64,000 nucleotides of DNA from Gracilimonas mengyeensis (lineage in GTDB: Bacteria; Bacteroidota; Rhodothermia; Balneolales; Balneolaceae), in contig NZ_FXTP01000016.1 of assembly GCF_900182705.1 (NCBI RefSeq), positions 1 through 64,000 on the forward strand, written 5' to 3'. Below, one piece after another: positions 35,888 to 44,384 of the stretch (positions within the stretch are counted from its first letter, which is position 1; every line of letters starts with the position of its first letter). Position numbers and translations under genes: made by a program. The notes under the pieces are model-generated. The model saw nothing but the letters and a program-made list of their open reading frames with translations. It searched no databases and had not been told where the DNA came from.

Positions 35888-36106
35888 ATGAAAAACATCA
35901 CCTTCAGCGCCGACGAAAAACTAATCGAAAAGGCCCGGCTCAAAGCTGCCAAAGAAAAAACTACGCTTAATAAACGGTTCAGGGAGTGGCTTGCCAATTA
36001 TGCGAAGCAGGGAGACTTGGGAAACAACTATGACAAACTGATGCAAGAACTTAATCATATTGATTCCGGTGGAAAGTTCACAAGGGATGAGATGAATGAG
36101 CGATAA
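35888..36106 (+). CDS. ribbon-helix-helix-like antitoxin (VapB type)
   Basis: The 72-residue protein starts MKNITFSADEKLIEKARLKAAKEKTTLNKRFREWL, an N-terminal strand plus helix-turn-helix pattern of CopG/Arc-type antitoxins, with a polar C-terminal tail that would wrap the toxin. Its final codons overlap the start of the PIN-domain toxin gene by 11 bases. This is a second, separate VapBC locus, 26 kb from the first. A dyad or operator upstream was not evident. Confidence 0.82.
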   Translation: MKNITFSADEKLIEKARLKAAKEKTTLNKRFREWLANYAKQGDLGNNYDKLMQELNHIDSGGKFTRDEMNER

Positions 36107-36524
36107 AGTTTTCTTAGATACCAACATCTTTGCTTACGCTTTTGACCGCACAGATGTGGCAAAACAAGAAAAAGCTTCAGAACTAATAAAAACTCATTTA
36201 GAGAACGGATCTGGCATCATTAGCTACCAGATTGTACAGGAGTTCATCAACGTTTCTTACAGAAAATTCAAAAACCCAATGACTCTTCGGGAGCTCGAGC
36301 AGTATATCGAGAATGTTCTATCCCATATGTGGGAAGTGTATGCCAGTAAAGACCTCATTTATTCAGCCATTGGTATTAAAGAACAATTCAAGTATTCCTT
36401 CTACGACTCCCTCATCATTGCTGCCGCATTAGAGGCAGGCTGCACTACCCTCTACTCCGAAGATTTGCAACACGAGCAGAAAGTTTATTCCGTACAAATC
36501 GTTGATCCATTCGTGGTTGGTTAA
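36096..36524 (+). CDS. PIN-domain (VapC-type) ribonuclease toxin
   Basis: A 142-residue PIN-domain protein with the conserved acidic residues Asp8 (FLDTNIFAYAFD), Glu49 (IVQEFINV), Asp104 (SFYDSLIIAAAL) and Asp123 (YSEDLQ), arranged as in Mg-dependent VapC ribonucleases. Its start overlaps the end of the antitoxin gene by 11 bases, so translation is coupled. Length and all acidic positions look normal, so the module is probably active. Confidence 0.9.
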   Translation: MSDKVFLDTNIFAYAFDRTDVAKQEKASELIKTHLENGSGIISYQIVQEFINVSYRKFKNPMTLRELEQYIENVLSHMWEVYASKDLIYSAIGIKEQFKYSFYDSLIIAAALEAGCTTLYSEDLQHEQKVYSVQIVDPFVVG

Positions 36525-36571
36525 TGGTTATTACCTGAGTTTGATTGAAATTTATCACAAAATCAGAGCGG

Positions 36572-36756
36572 TCATCGCGAGGAGACAAATTGCACACACT
36601 CTGGCTTTATAGTTGCTGACGTGGCGATCTGTTGAATCATAGCAACTCCTTTCCCAAAGTTTCGTTGATATATATCCCAAACGGTATTATGGAGATTGCC
36701 GCGTCGTTGCGCATCTTAAACCTATTTTATTCATTATGAGCTCCTCGCAAGGACGG
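36572..36756. repeat. dispersed palindromic repeat family A, copy 4
   Basis: It starts gtcatcgcgaggagac and ends gctcctcgcaaggacgg. Inside it matches copy 1 in order: 'gtggcgatctgttgaatca', 'tagcaactcctttccc', 'atatatcccaaacggt' and 'gagattgccgcgtcgttgcg'. It fills most of the 308-base gap after the VapC gene. Confidence 0.85.
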
Positions 36757-36832
36757 ATTTTTATGGGATGGTTGATCGTTTTAAAAAAAACATAAAGTGC
36801 ATGCAGGCAAGGCCACAATTAACAAATACCCA

Positions 36833-37708
36833 TTAACCATTCTCCCTCCTGGAAACCTCAATCTCCTCATCATCCCCAAACTTGGCTCCTACCGGCGGAC
36901 GATAAGCCTGGAACGGAATCTTCAACAAATTGCCCAAATCATCATTTTCCTTGGGATCCATGTGGGTATCGATCCCGTATTTCAGCTGCGAGGTATCCTC
37001 AACCTGGGCAAAGGTGCCAAACAGGCGATCCCACACAGCAAAAATGTTCCCGTAATTGGTATCCGTTAGCGGCTGGGTGTAGTGGTGGTGTACTTTGTGC
37101 ATTAGCGGGGTGATGAAGATCCACGATAACGCCCGGTCCATTTTTCGGGGCATATTAATATTTGCGTGCGTCAGATGGGCAAAAAGTGCTGAGATGCTTT
37201 GGTATAGAAACACAATCCAAATAGGCGCTCCAACCGCAATAACCCCAATAATAGTAAATATCATACGGAAAACGGCTTCACCGGGATGATGCCGCAGGCC
37301 GGTTGTCACATCCACGGTAGTATCGCTGTGGTGCACCAGGTGAAACTTCCACATCCACACTACCTTGTGTTCAATCCAGTGGATCAGGTAGGCACCGAAA
37401 AAGTCGAGTAGCATCACCCCAACAATAGCCTGTAGCCAGAATGGCATTTCCACCCACTGCAACACTCCAAATTCATTGGTGGTTACATAATCGGACGACC
37501 AAACCAGCAAGCCGGCAAAAGCCAGCCCAATCACTACAAAAAAGCCGTTTAGCACAAGGTTGATAGCAGCGTGACGTACTTTTTTGTATCCAAATTCAAA
37601 GAGTGGAAAAACGCCCTCAATCACCCAAAATAAAAAGATACCACCGATTAAAATACCGGCCCTGAAGGTAGTGGGTACGTCTTCAAAAAAGTCGATTAGT
37701 GATTCCAT
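36833..37708 (-). CDS. sterol desaturase/fatty acid hydroxylase family protein
   Basis: The 291-residue membrane protein carries the histidine clusters of the di-iron hydroxylase superfamily: HWIEH (110-114), HLVHH (123-127), a later HLTHANI and HKVHHHY near residue 205. These coordinate two irons for oxygen-dependent hydroxylation or desaturation of a lipid. About four hydrophobic helices are present. It is monocistronic in a repeat-rich neighbourhood. The substrate (fatty acid, carotenoid or hopanoid-type lipid) cannot be read from the sequence. Confidence 0.9.
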   Translation of the reverse strand: MESLIDFFEDVPTTFRAGILIGGIFLFWVIEGVFPLFEFGYKKVRHAAINLVLNGFFVVIGLAFAGLLVWSSDYVTTNEFGVLQWVEMPFWLQAIVGVMLLDFFGAYLIHWIEHKVVWMWKFHLVHHSDTTVDVTTGLRHHPGEAVFRMIFTIIGVIAVGAPIWIVFLYQSISALFAHLTHANINMPRKMDRALSWIFITPLMHKVHHHYTQPLTDTNYGNIFAVWDRLFGTFAQVEDTSQLKYGIDTHMDPKENDDLGNLLKIPFQAYRPPVGAKFGDDEEIEVSRRENG

Positions 37709-37803
37709 AGCTTTATATTCTTTTATTCCTCATCAATTGCACACTACTTTTCCCCATTATTTTTTTCAGATGATGGGTTATTGTATACCTCATAACTATA
37801 AAA

Positions 37804-37857
37804 GCGTCTCCTTCCTTGGCGCCCCTGGGCGTTAGGGAAGGAACGAGGATGGGTTTT
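37804..37857. repeat. hairpin repeat family B, copy 2
   Basis: gcgtctccttccttgg, inner dyad cgccc-ct-gggcg, then ttagggaaggaacgagg and atgggttt. The outer stem and flanks match copies 1 and 3, while the inner stem is different but self-complementary. Confidence 0.85.
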
Positions 37858-37905
37858 GTTTTAAAAGTTTATGAAGTTTGTAACTGCTTGCTTCCCTTCG
37901 CAACA

Positions 37906-38030
37906 CGACCCTATCTCTGTCTCTTTCCCTAATGCACTTAAACCAAAAGTAATGAACAACTCCAACAAATCAATATGTAGCTACCACTTTGCTAATTAAT
38001 ACCTCATGCATCTAGGGAAAGAGGACTCGA
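37906..38030. repeat. dispersed repeat family C, copy 3
   Basis: It opens gaccctatctctgtctcttt then ccctaatgcactta and closes ctagggaaagaggactcgatgg. It matches copy 2 at both ends with a unique middle. Confidence 0.75.
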
Positions 38031-38157
38031 TGGTTATTTTATAAATAACTCTACTTTTTAATCTTGAAAAAATACAGAAACGCATTTAGATGAATACATT
38101 ACCATTTTTGGACAAATCAATCAAACTATGGCTATATGGTGCTCAATAAAGCAACAT

Positions 38158-38190
38158 TTCGTTCCAACGCAGAGCGTAGGAACGAGGATT
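38158..38190. repeat. palindromic repeat family E, copy 2
   Basis: cgttccaacgc / gcgtaggaacg form an imperfect hairpin around 'aga', followed by agg. The plan is that of copy 1 at 9852-9900. Confidence 0.55.
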
Positions 38191-38219
38191 AATAAAGGAA
38201 TAAAGTATACATCACCATA

Positions 38220-39248
38220 TCACTTTTCACTGGAAGCCGCCTCATAAATCCGCTCAATGATACTCACTACTTTCATTCCTTCGTATGCATTTGCAGTCGC
38301 TTCACTCAACCCGTTTAAAGTTTCCACCACGTTTTCGATCACATAATGATGATTGGCTGCACTGCCTTTAAAGGGGCCATAGTCGTTGGGCGGATTCGTC
38401 GGCTCCAGCTCGGGCATCTCGTAGTCTTCGATGTGGCAGTACTCAATTTCATTCATGTATTGCCCGCCTACTTTGAAGCTCCCTTTGGTGCCCACCACGG
38501 TGATACTGCTTTCCATATTGGTATCCCAGCAAGAAGTAGAGTAATTGATACTTCCAATGCCGCCTTTAACAAATTCGAACTGCGCAAAACCGGAATCGTC
38601 GAAATCTTTGAGGTCTGGATGGGTGAAGTTTTTCACGATAGATTTGGGTTGCTTCACATCCCCAAACACCCAAAACATAATGTCAATAAAATGACTGAAT
38701 TGAGTATATAAGGCTCCGCCGTCCATATCTTTGGTGCCTCGCCAGGTAGTTCCGCCGTAATATCGATCATCGCGGTTCCAGTAACAGTTTACTTGTACCA
38801 TTAATACGTCACCGATCAGACCTTCATCAATCACCTGTTTCATCCAGACCGATGGCGGACTGTATCGGTTTTGTTTTACCACAAATACTCTTTTCCCGGA
38901 TGATTCCTGTGCGCTTATTACATCCAAACAGGCTTCTTTGGTAATGCCCATGGGTTTTTCAATCACCACATGGTAGCCGGCATTTAACACTTTGATAGCA
39001 TATTCGGTGTGCCAGCCATTGGGTGTACAGATGCAAACCACATCACTTTGGTTGTTATCCTTCTCCAAAAACTCTTCAATGTCGTTGTATGAAGTTGCTT
39101 CTATCCCCAGCTCGTCTGCCTTTTCCAAACTCTCCGGATCAATATCGGTGATGGAAACCAACTCCGAATGGGCGTATTCATGAATGATCTTGGAGTGACG
39201 GCGGCCTATTCTTCCAAAGCCGATAACGGAGAATTTCTTGGACTGCAT
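38220..39248 (-). CDS. Gfo/Idh/MocA oxidoreductase, WlbA/WbpB-like
   Basis: The 342-residue NAD(P)-dependent dehydrogenase starts MQSKKFSVIGFGRIGRRHSK with the Rossmann GFGRIGRRH motif. CTPNGWHTEYAI, HVVIEKPMG with the catalytic lysine, NRYSPPSVWMK and YWNRDDRYYGGTTWRGT strongly resemble WlbA/WbpB, which oxidises UDP-N-acetylglucosaminuronate in the pathway to diaminomannuronic acids of O-antigen. The other Wbp pathway genes are not in the window. The ATG at 39248 is preferred to an in-frame GTG at 39299, which would add a non-conserved leader. Subfamily call is by recalled motif resemblance. Confidence 0.85.
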   Translation of the reverse strand: MQSKKFSVIGFGRIGRRHSKIIHEYAHSELVSITDIDPESLEKADELGIEATSYNDIEEFLEKDNNQSDVVCICTPNGWHTEYAIKVLNAGYHVVIEKPMGITKEACLDVISAQESSGKRVFVVKQNRYSPPSVWMKQVIDEGLIGDVLMVQVNCYWNRDDRYYGGTTWRGTKDMDGGALYTQFSHFIDIMFWVFGDVKQPKSIVKNFTHPDLKDFDDSGFAQFEFVKGGIGSINYSTSCWDTNMESSITVVGTKGSFKVGGQYMNEIEYCHIEDYEMPELEPTNPPNDYGPFKGSAANHHYVIENVVETLNGLSEATANAYEGMKVVSIIERIYEAASSEK

Positions 39249-39436
39249 AAAAAGCTTTTTTAGACTGAAAATTTCTGGTTCTGAAGGTACGTAAATCACT
39301 AAACGGAAGCGAACCAGAACAGCTCATGTGATGATCCATTCTTAGATAGCTTCGCACTATCATAACAAGTTCACTATCAATCGTTAATTAGATATATTGG
39401 TCCTCAAAACGGCCATTTAATCTGCACTTACAACCA

Positions 39437-40045
39437 ATGAGCTCCGTTATGCAAGATTTTTGGAATGATCGCTTTGCCGACAAGGACTTTGTATATGGCA
39501 AAGCTCCCAACGATTTCTTCCGTCAGGAGATTGACAAACTTTCACCGGGCAAGCTCCTGCTTCCGGCAGATGGCGAAGGACGTAATGCCGTATACGCAGC
39601 TAAAAATGGCTGGGAGGTTACGGCTGTTGATTACAGCACCTCCGCCCGACAAAAAGCCCTGCAACTGGCCAAAGAGTTTAACACCGATATCAACTACGAA
39701 CTGGGGAATTTGGCTGAGCATGATTTTGGGGTGAACCGTTTTGATGCTGCCGCTTTCATCTATGTACATCTGCCCCGCTCTATCATCAGTGATGTGTATC
39801 AAAACGTTATTCGAAGCCTCAAAACAGGCGGACATATCATCGTTGAAGTGTACTCAGTGAATCAACTGGGGCGGGATTCCGGCGGCCCCAAAGATAAGCG
39901 TGTGCTTTATACCGAAGAACGACTTCGCAACTTGTTGAGTGGAACCAAAATCCACCAATTAGAAGAAACCGAAATTGACCTCAGCGAAGGAAAATTCCAT
40001 AACGGTAAAGCCATGGTGATTCGGGCACTGGCTACTGTTTTATAA
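39437..40045 (+). CDS. class I SAM-dependent methyltransferase
   Basis: The 202-residue protein shows the TehB/thiopurine-like methyltransferase pattern: FWNDRFADKDFVYGKAPNDFF at the N terminus, LLLPADGEGRNAVYAAKNGW as the SAM-binding motif I and VTAVDYSTSARQKALQLA as motif II. The substrate is not identifiable; proteins of this type are often annotated as tellurite resistance methyltransferases. It is divergent from the sugar dehydrogenase and precedes the nfeD-slipin pair by 101 bases. Confidence 0.88.
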   Translation: MSSVMQDFWNDRFADKDFVYGKAPNDFFRQEIDKLSPGKLLLPADGEGRNAVYAAKNGWEVTAVDYSTSARQKALQLAKEFNTDINYELGNLAEHDFGVNRFDAAAFIYVHLPRSIISDVYQNVIRSLKTGGHIIVEVYSVNQLGRDSGGPKDKRVLYTEERLRNLLSGTKIHQLEETEIDLSEGKFHNGKAMVIRALATVL

Positions 40046-40146
40046 GGCTAAGGGATGTACGAATAAGGCTCCATTTCTTTTTAAAATTCCCTCCGATTGT
40101 TTACTATGAAGGGGAACCTTTTCTATCTGGGATTAATTTTGATAGT

Positions 40147-41505
40147 ATGACGATGAAATGGATACAAAACATATCGCTATCGCTATTTTTAATCGGGGCC
40201 CTGTTGGTTTCTACCTCCAGCTTTGGAAGTGCTTTACAGGTTGATTCTACTGACACAGCATCTGGGAATTCAGTGACGGTAATTTCGGTAGAAGGTGCTA
40301 TTGGTCCAACAACTACTAATTATATCCGGCGGGGATTGGAAACCTCTATTGAGCGAAATGCCGAGGCACTGATTATTGAAATGGATACGCCCGGAGGTTT
40401 ACTCACTTCCACCCAGGACATTGTGCAACTGATGCTTGCTTCTGAAATGCCCATAGCCGTATATGTAACCCCCTCCGGTGGAAATGCCGGAAGCGCCGGT
40501 ACTTTCATCACTCTGGCCGGACATATTGCAGCAATGGCACCTACTACCACCATTGGAGCAGCTTCACCGGTGTCGATGGGCGGCGGACAGCAGGATACGG
40601 TGATGCAGAAAAAGATTTTTAACTACTCCGAAAGCTTCATCGAAAATATCGCCAAGGAACGAGATCGGAATGCCGAATGGGCACGCTCGGCCGTACGCGA
40701 CGGAGAAGCCATCACCGAAACAGAAGCGCTGGAGCTCAATGTGATTGATTTTATTTCCCGGGATTTGGACGAACTGTTAGTTCAAATGGATGGGATGGAA
40801 GTAGAAGGCGAGCCGCTTCAGACGGCTCAAGCCAGTATTGAGCGACTGGAAGAAAGCTTTGCAGAGAAGTTTTTCAGCTTCATCATGCGCCCGGAAATTA
40901 TGCTGATTCTAACCATGGTGGCCATTTATGGCATCGTGGGCGAGGTGACCAATCCCGGCGCTATCGTACCCGGTGTGGCCGGTGTTATAGCACTGATTTT
41001 ATTGTTGTACGGTTCAGCTTCCATGCCCATCAACGTAGCAGGCTTTGTGCTCATTGGCCTGGCTATTGTACTGTTTGTGATTGAAGCTTTTACGCCCACT
41101 TTTGGGATCTTGATAACCGGTGGAGCCGTCTCCTTTTTCCTGGGAGCTCTGATGCTGTTCCAGGAGTTCCCGGCCGAAATGCAGCTCTCATGGTATTGGC
41201 TGGTACCAGCCACTATTCTCACCGTTATCTTTTTTGGATGGATCGCCACCTCGGGCATCAAAATACAATTTACTGAACACCGAACCGGTCTTGAATCGCT
41301 CATCGGCAAAAAAGCCAAAGTGGTGGATACCATTGATCAAAACGGTGGGCGCATCATGATTTCCGGCGAATACTGGAATGCCGTTACCGAAAGCGACGAA
41401 AAAATTAAATCTAACCAATGGTGCGAGATTGTCCGTTTTGAAGGACTCACCGTAACTGTTAAACCTCACAAACCAAATAAGGAGATTGACCATGGAGTCA
41501 ACTGA
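40147..41505 (+). CDS. nfeD: NfeD-family membrane serine protease (ClpP-class)
   Basis: A 452-residue protein with a signal/anchor (about 10-28), a ClpP/crotonase-like protease domain (about 42-215) with the serine motif GGNAGSAGTF (Ser116) and a Lys near 155-156 as the dyad partner, four C-terminal membrane helices (about 245-360) and a soluble NfeD OB-fold domain (about 380-452). The archaeal homologue PH1510 cleaves the tail of stomatin, and here the stomatin-like gene follows with a 14-base overlap. The pair is a conserved membrane-quality-control unit. The word taattttg at 40134-40141 resembles a Bacteroidota -7 element just before the start. Confidence 0.92.
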   Translation: MTMKWIQNISLSLFLIGALLVSTSSFGSALQVDSTDTASGNSVTVISVEGAIGPTTTNYIRRGLETSIERNAEALIIEMDTPGGLLTSTQDIVQLMLASEMPIAVYVTPSGGNAGSAGTFITLAGHIAAMAPTTTIGAASPVSMGGGQQDTVMQKKIFNYSESFIENIAKERDRNAEWARSAVRDGEAITETEALELNVIDFISRDLDELLVQMDGMEVEGEPLQTAQASIERLEESFAEKFFSFIMRPEIMLILTMVAIYGIVGEVTNPGAIVPGVAGVIALILLLYGSASMPINVAGFVLIGLAIVLFVIEAFTPTFGILITGGAVSFFLGALMLFQEFPAEMQLSWYWLVPATILTVIFFGWIATSGIKIQFTEHRTGLESLIGKKAKVVDTIDQNGGRIMISGEYWNAVTESDEKIKSNQWCEIVRFEGLTVTVKPHKPNKEIDHGVN

Positions 41506-42292
41506 AATCTTTTCAGGCTACATTACCTGGATTATAACACTGGTAGTATTTCTTGTGTTATTAGCCCCGCAAATTTTTAAAATTCTGCGTGAATATGAAC
41601 GGGCCGTAGTCTTTAGGCTGGGTAAATTTCAAAGTGTGAAAGGCCCCGGGCTGATAGTACTGATTCCGTTTATTGATAAAGTGGAACGCGTTGACTTACG
41701 TGTGCTTACCATCAACGTAGACCGTCAGGAAGTAATCACCAAAGACAACGTGACCGTAAACGTGGATGCCATCACCTTTTTCCGTGTGGTAGATGCCGAG
41801 GCCGCTGTGATTCAGGTAGAACGCTACATCCACGCAACCTCTATGCTGGCTCAAACCACACTGCGTAGCATTATTGGACAGGTGGAGCTGGACGAACTAC
41901 TGGCGAACCGTGAGAAAATTAACAAACAGATTCAGCAAAACATTGATACCCAAACCGATCCCTGGGGTATTAAGGTAGTTTCGGTGGAGGTTCGTGACGT
42001 AGTACTTCCCGAAAATATGAAACGTGCTATGGCCCGTCAGGCTGAAACCGAGCGTGATCGTCGTGCTAAAGTGATTAATGCCGAAGGTGAATTCCAGGCT
42101 GCCGAACGGTTAGTGGATGCTGCCAAGATGATTGAAACAGCACCGGCTGCCTTACAGCTGCGCTTTCTGCAAACCATGAATGAAATCAGCGAGGAAAACG
42201 CGACCTTTGCCTTCCTCCCGCTGCCTATGGATTTCCTGGAAGCGTTCCGGAAAATGAATGGGGGCGATAGCAGTTCCGACAAGAAAGAATAA
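41492..42292 (+). CDS. slipin/stomatin-like SPFH protein
   Basis: The 266-residue product has an N-terminal membrane hairpin or helix (about 8-28) and an SPFH/band-7 domain: REYERAVVFRLGKFQSVKGPGL, VDLRVLTINVDRQEVITKDN and the RAKVINAEGEFQAAERL coiled tail. Slipins form membrane scaffolds cleaved by NfeD proteases. The ATG at 41492 is favoured by ggag 8-11 bases upstream (41481-41484) and by the conserved beginning; a TTG six bases earlier is less likely. A terminator follows at 42324-42353. Confidence 0.92.
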   Translation: MESTEIFSGYITWIITLVVFLVLLAPQIFKILREYERAVVFRLGKFQSVKGPGLIVLIPFIDKVERVDLRVLTINVDRQEVITKDNVTVNVDAITFFRVVDAEAAVIQVERYIHATSMLAQTTLRSIIGQVELDELLANREKINKQIQQNIDTQTDPWGIKVVSVEVRDVVLPENMKRAMARQAETERDRRAKVINAEGEFQAAERLVDAAKMIETAPAALQLRFLQTMNEISEENATFAFLPLPMDFLEAFRKMNGGDSSSDKKE

Positions 42293-42323
42293 GCAAGCTT
42301 AACGACGTAGAAAGACGATATGA

Positions 42324-42353
42324 AGCCCCGGTGATTGCTCATCGGGGTTTTTA
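42324..42353 (+). terminator. intrinsic terminator after nfeD-slipin operon
   Basis: agccccggtga (42324-42334) pairs with tcatcggggtt (42339-42349) apart from one mismatch, and T residues follow. Confidence 0.8.
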
Positions 42354-42629
42354 TTTAGATGCCTATTCGAACATCTCACATCCCCCTGCAAATGAGCAAG
42401 CTCATTTCCGGTCCCTCTTCAAAGAGGGACTTCTCCTTAGTTATTTAGGATGTAATTCTAACACCTAAACTTGCTTATGTTTTAGCTCTCTTTTAAAAGA
42501 ATTCTCCCTTTGAAGGGAGACCGCTTTGATGCTTCAGCATCAAAGCAGAGTATGTGGTATTAGGGTAACACAGCGTAATTCAAACTCTTTGCTCTTCTTA
42601 TTACATACGGCTCAGCAAGTCGAGGCACA
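42354..42629. repeat. intergenic palindromes
   Basis: The gap contains small hairpins: aatgagcaagctcatt (42391-42406), gtccctcttcaaagagggac (42411-42430) and ttctccctttgaagggaga (42501-42519), plus 'gatgcttcagcatc' (42528-42541). The 'ctccttagttat' word recurs near 30570, and the first dyad resembles one near 366-384. No gene is present. Confidence 0.6.
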
Positions 42630-43895
42630 TCACTCCTCAATAGCATCTTGCTGGTAATACTGCATGGCCTTCCAAAAACAAATCGTAGCCAGCACTCCGC
42701 AAACCGTAAACACAAGCAACAGTGCTTTGGAAGGACCATATGTGCCCGTAAAAACATGATCAATCATCCAGCCGGTGGCGGGTGGACCAATTCCAAAACC
42801 CACAATGCTAATCACAAATAGATACACGGCACCGGCCATTCCGCGCATGTCAGGTTTCACAAAATATTGGATGAGCGCCGCAGCCACGCCGTTATAGGAG
42901 GAAGAAATCACATTGGCCGTTCCCACTAATAAAAATGCCACCAGGGCCGACTCAGCCATCAACCCGAAAAAATAGAAGGGCAGTCCGCCCAGTGCGGCAA
43001 CCATACCCATCACAAATCGTTTTTCTGGGCCCCATTTTGTAGCCAGTTTATCTGCCAGCCAGCCGGATGCATTGACACTCAACCCGGTTAAAAACATAAA
43101 CCAGCCGTATTGCGCAATGAGCGAGGGAGTTTGAAAGGTGTCGTTCAGCACCGTGCCGATAAAAGCCAGAATGGTATACCCACTTAAGGCCAGCAAAGAA
43201 AATCCCGCCAAGTGATACTGAACAGCTTGTTTTCGCAGGATGAATTTCAGCACTTCAAAAAAGCGTAATGCCTGCACTCCCTCCCCTTTCTTTTTTCGGG
43301 AAGGTTCACGGATCAATAAAAACCCAATGATAGCCAAGAAAATACCGGGCCAGCCTACGGTTTTCATAGCCTGGCGCCAGTCGTAGGCTTCGGCCACGGA
43401 GCCGCCAATCAAAAAAGAACATCCCACCCCAATAAAAATCCCCGAAGCATAGACCGAAAACACCCGTGCCCTTTTTTCGGGGTGAAAATAATCGGCCAGC
43501 AATGAATACACGGCGGGACTTAAAGCAGACTGGCTCACTCCTACAAACAATCGCGCAGTCACCAAAAAGGCAAAAGAACTGGCGAAACCGCTGGCTACTG
43601 TCATCAGGCTCCAGATGAGCAATCCGGAAAGAATAATGCGCTTGCGGGAAAAGCGATCGGCGAACCATCCCATAAAAATGCCGCAGATGGCGTAGATGAG
43701 GGAGAACGCAGGTCCGTATAATACTCCGATTTGGGTATTGGTGAAACCCAGGTCATCCCGGATGGCCGTCCCCAAAACCGCTACGATCTGGCGATCTACA
43801 AAGCTGGTGATATAAATGAAAAATAGAAGCGCCAGCACCAGCCAGGCGTACCACTGCGGGAATTTGTTTTCAAATTTGCCGTAGAAAAATTTCAT
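42630..43895 (-). CDS. MFS transporter
   Basis: The 421-residue inner-membrane protein has twelve predicted helices and MFS signatures: YGPAFSLIYAICGIFMGWFADRFSRKRII in loop 2-3, containing the G...DR..RK pattern, and FVDRQIVAVLGT in helix 1. It resembles the spinster-like/hexuronate transporter branch, but the substrate is not readable. It is monocistronic. The start is the ATG giving the normal cytoplasmic N terminus before helix 1. Confidence 0.9.
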   Translation of the reverse strand: MKFFYGKFENKFPQWYAWLVLALLFFIYITSFVDRQIVAVLGTAIRDDLGFTNTQIGVLYGPAFSLIYAICGIFMGWFADRFSRKRIILSGLLIWSLMTVASGFASSFAFLVTARLFVGVSQSALSPAVYSLLADYFHPEKRARVFSVYASGIFIGVGCSFLIGGSVAEAYDWRQAMKTVGWPGIFLAIIGFLLIREPSRKKKGEGVQALRFFEVLKFILRKQAVQYHLAGFSLLALSGYTILAFIGTVLNDTFQTPSLIAQYGWFMFLTGLSVNASGWLADKLATKWGPEKRFVMGMVAALGGLPFYFFGLMAESALVAFLLVGTANVISSSYNGVAAALIQYFVKPDMRGMAGAVYLFVISIVGFGIGPPATGWMIDHVFTGTYGPSKALLLVFTVCGVLATICFWKAMQYYQQDAIEE

Positions 43896-43997
43896 GGCTC
43901 AAAGATAGAATACTGATGGCTGGGATTGAAGAATCTTTTTTGATATGGTGATTAGGTGATATGGTAATTTTCTGATAAAGTAATTTAATGTTTTACA

Positions 43998-44077
43998 AAC
44001 GTCTCCTTCCTTGGCGCTCCGAACCACCGGAGGCGTTAGGGAAGCCCCGAAATCGGGATAAAGTCAGGATGGGTTTA
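43998..44077. repeat. hairpin repeat family B, copy 3
   Basis: aacgtctccttccttggc, inner dyad gctccg-aaccac-cggag, gcgttagggaag, then an extra dyad ccccgaaatcggg and aggatgggttt. The inner stem differs from copies 1 and 2 but is again self-complementary. Confidence 0.85.
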
Positions 44078-44111
44078 GAGCGAAAGGCTTTATGATTTTA
44101 ACAGCAAATAC

Positions 44112-44261
44112 AAGATCTTTTCAAGTTGTACTTGAAAAGCGCAAGTAATTAAAGGCTTAGCCTTCAGTCGGATGTAAAGATGGAACGTGGCATAGTTGAT
44201 ATGAATGCAAGGCACAGCCTTGCCGGACTTTTACTTTTGAAGTACAACTTCAAAAGATCTT
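44112..44261. repeat. 150-bp element with long terminal inverted repeats
   Basis: The left end aagatcttttcaagttgtac (44112-44131) is the reverse complement of gtacaacttcaaaagatctt (44242-44261) except for one position. The pairing extends inward through cttgaaaag / cttttgaag and an 'aaggctTAGCCTT' versus 'AAGGCacAGCCTT' pair. The layout is of a MITE or long-stem palindrome; no target duplication is obvious. Confidence 0.8.
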
Positions 44262-44384
44262 ATTGGATCATTTTTTAGCTTATTCACCAATCAAAAATTT
44301 CCTTGAGAAAAATTCTACATGAACGTGCCGAAATGTTTATTTTTTAGGCTCACTAAATTTTAAGTAAACACTCACTCATAAATC

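Larger units (their letters stand above)
37709..38219. other. intergenic region of stacked repeats
   Basis: No gene was found in 511 bases. It holds family B copy 2 (37804-37857), family C copy 3 (37906-38030) and family E copy 2 (38158-38190). The B-C pairing also occurs near 30151-30418, there in the order C-B. Confidence 0.65.
43896..44384. other. intergenic region of repeats
   Basis: The 489-base gap holds family B copy 3 (43998-44077) and a 150-bp element with long terminal inverted repeats (44112-44261). The last 100 bases are AT-rich and probably carry the asd promoter. No gene was seen. Confidence 0.6.
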
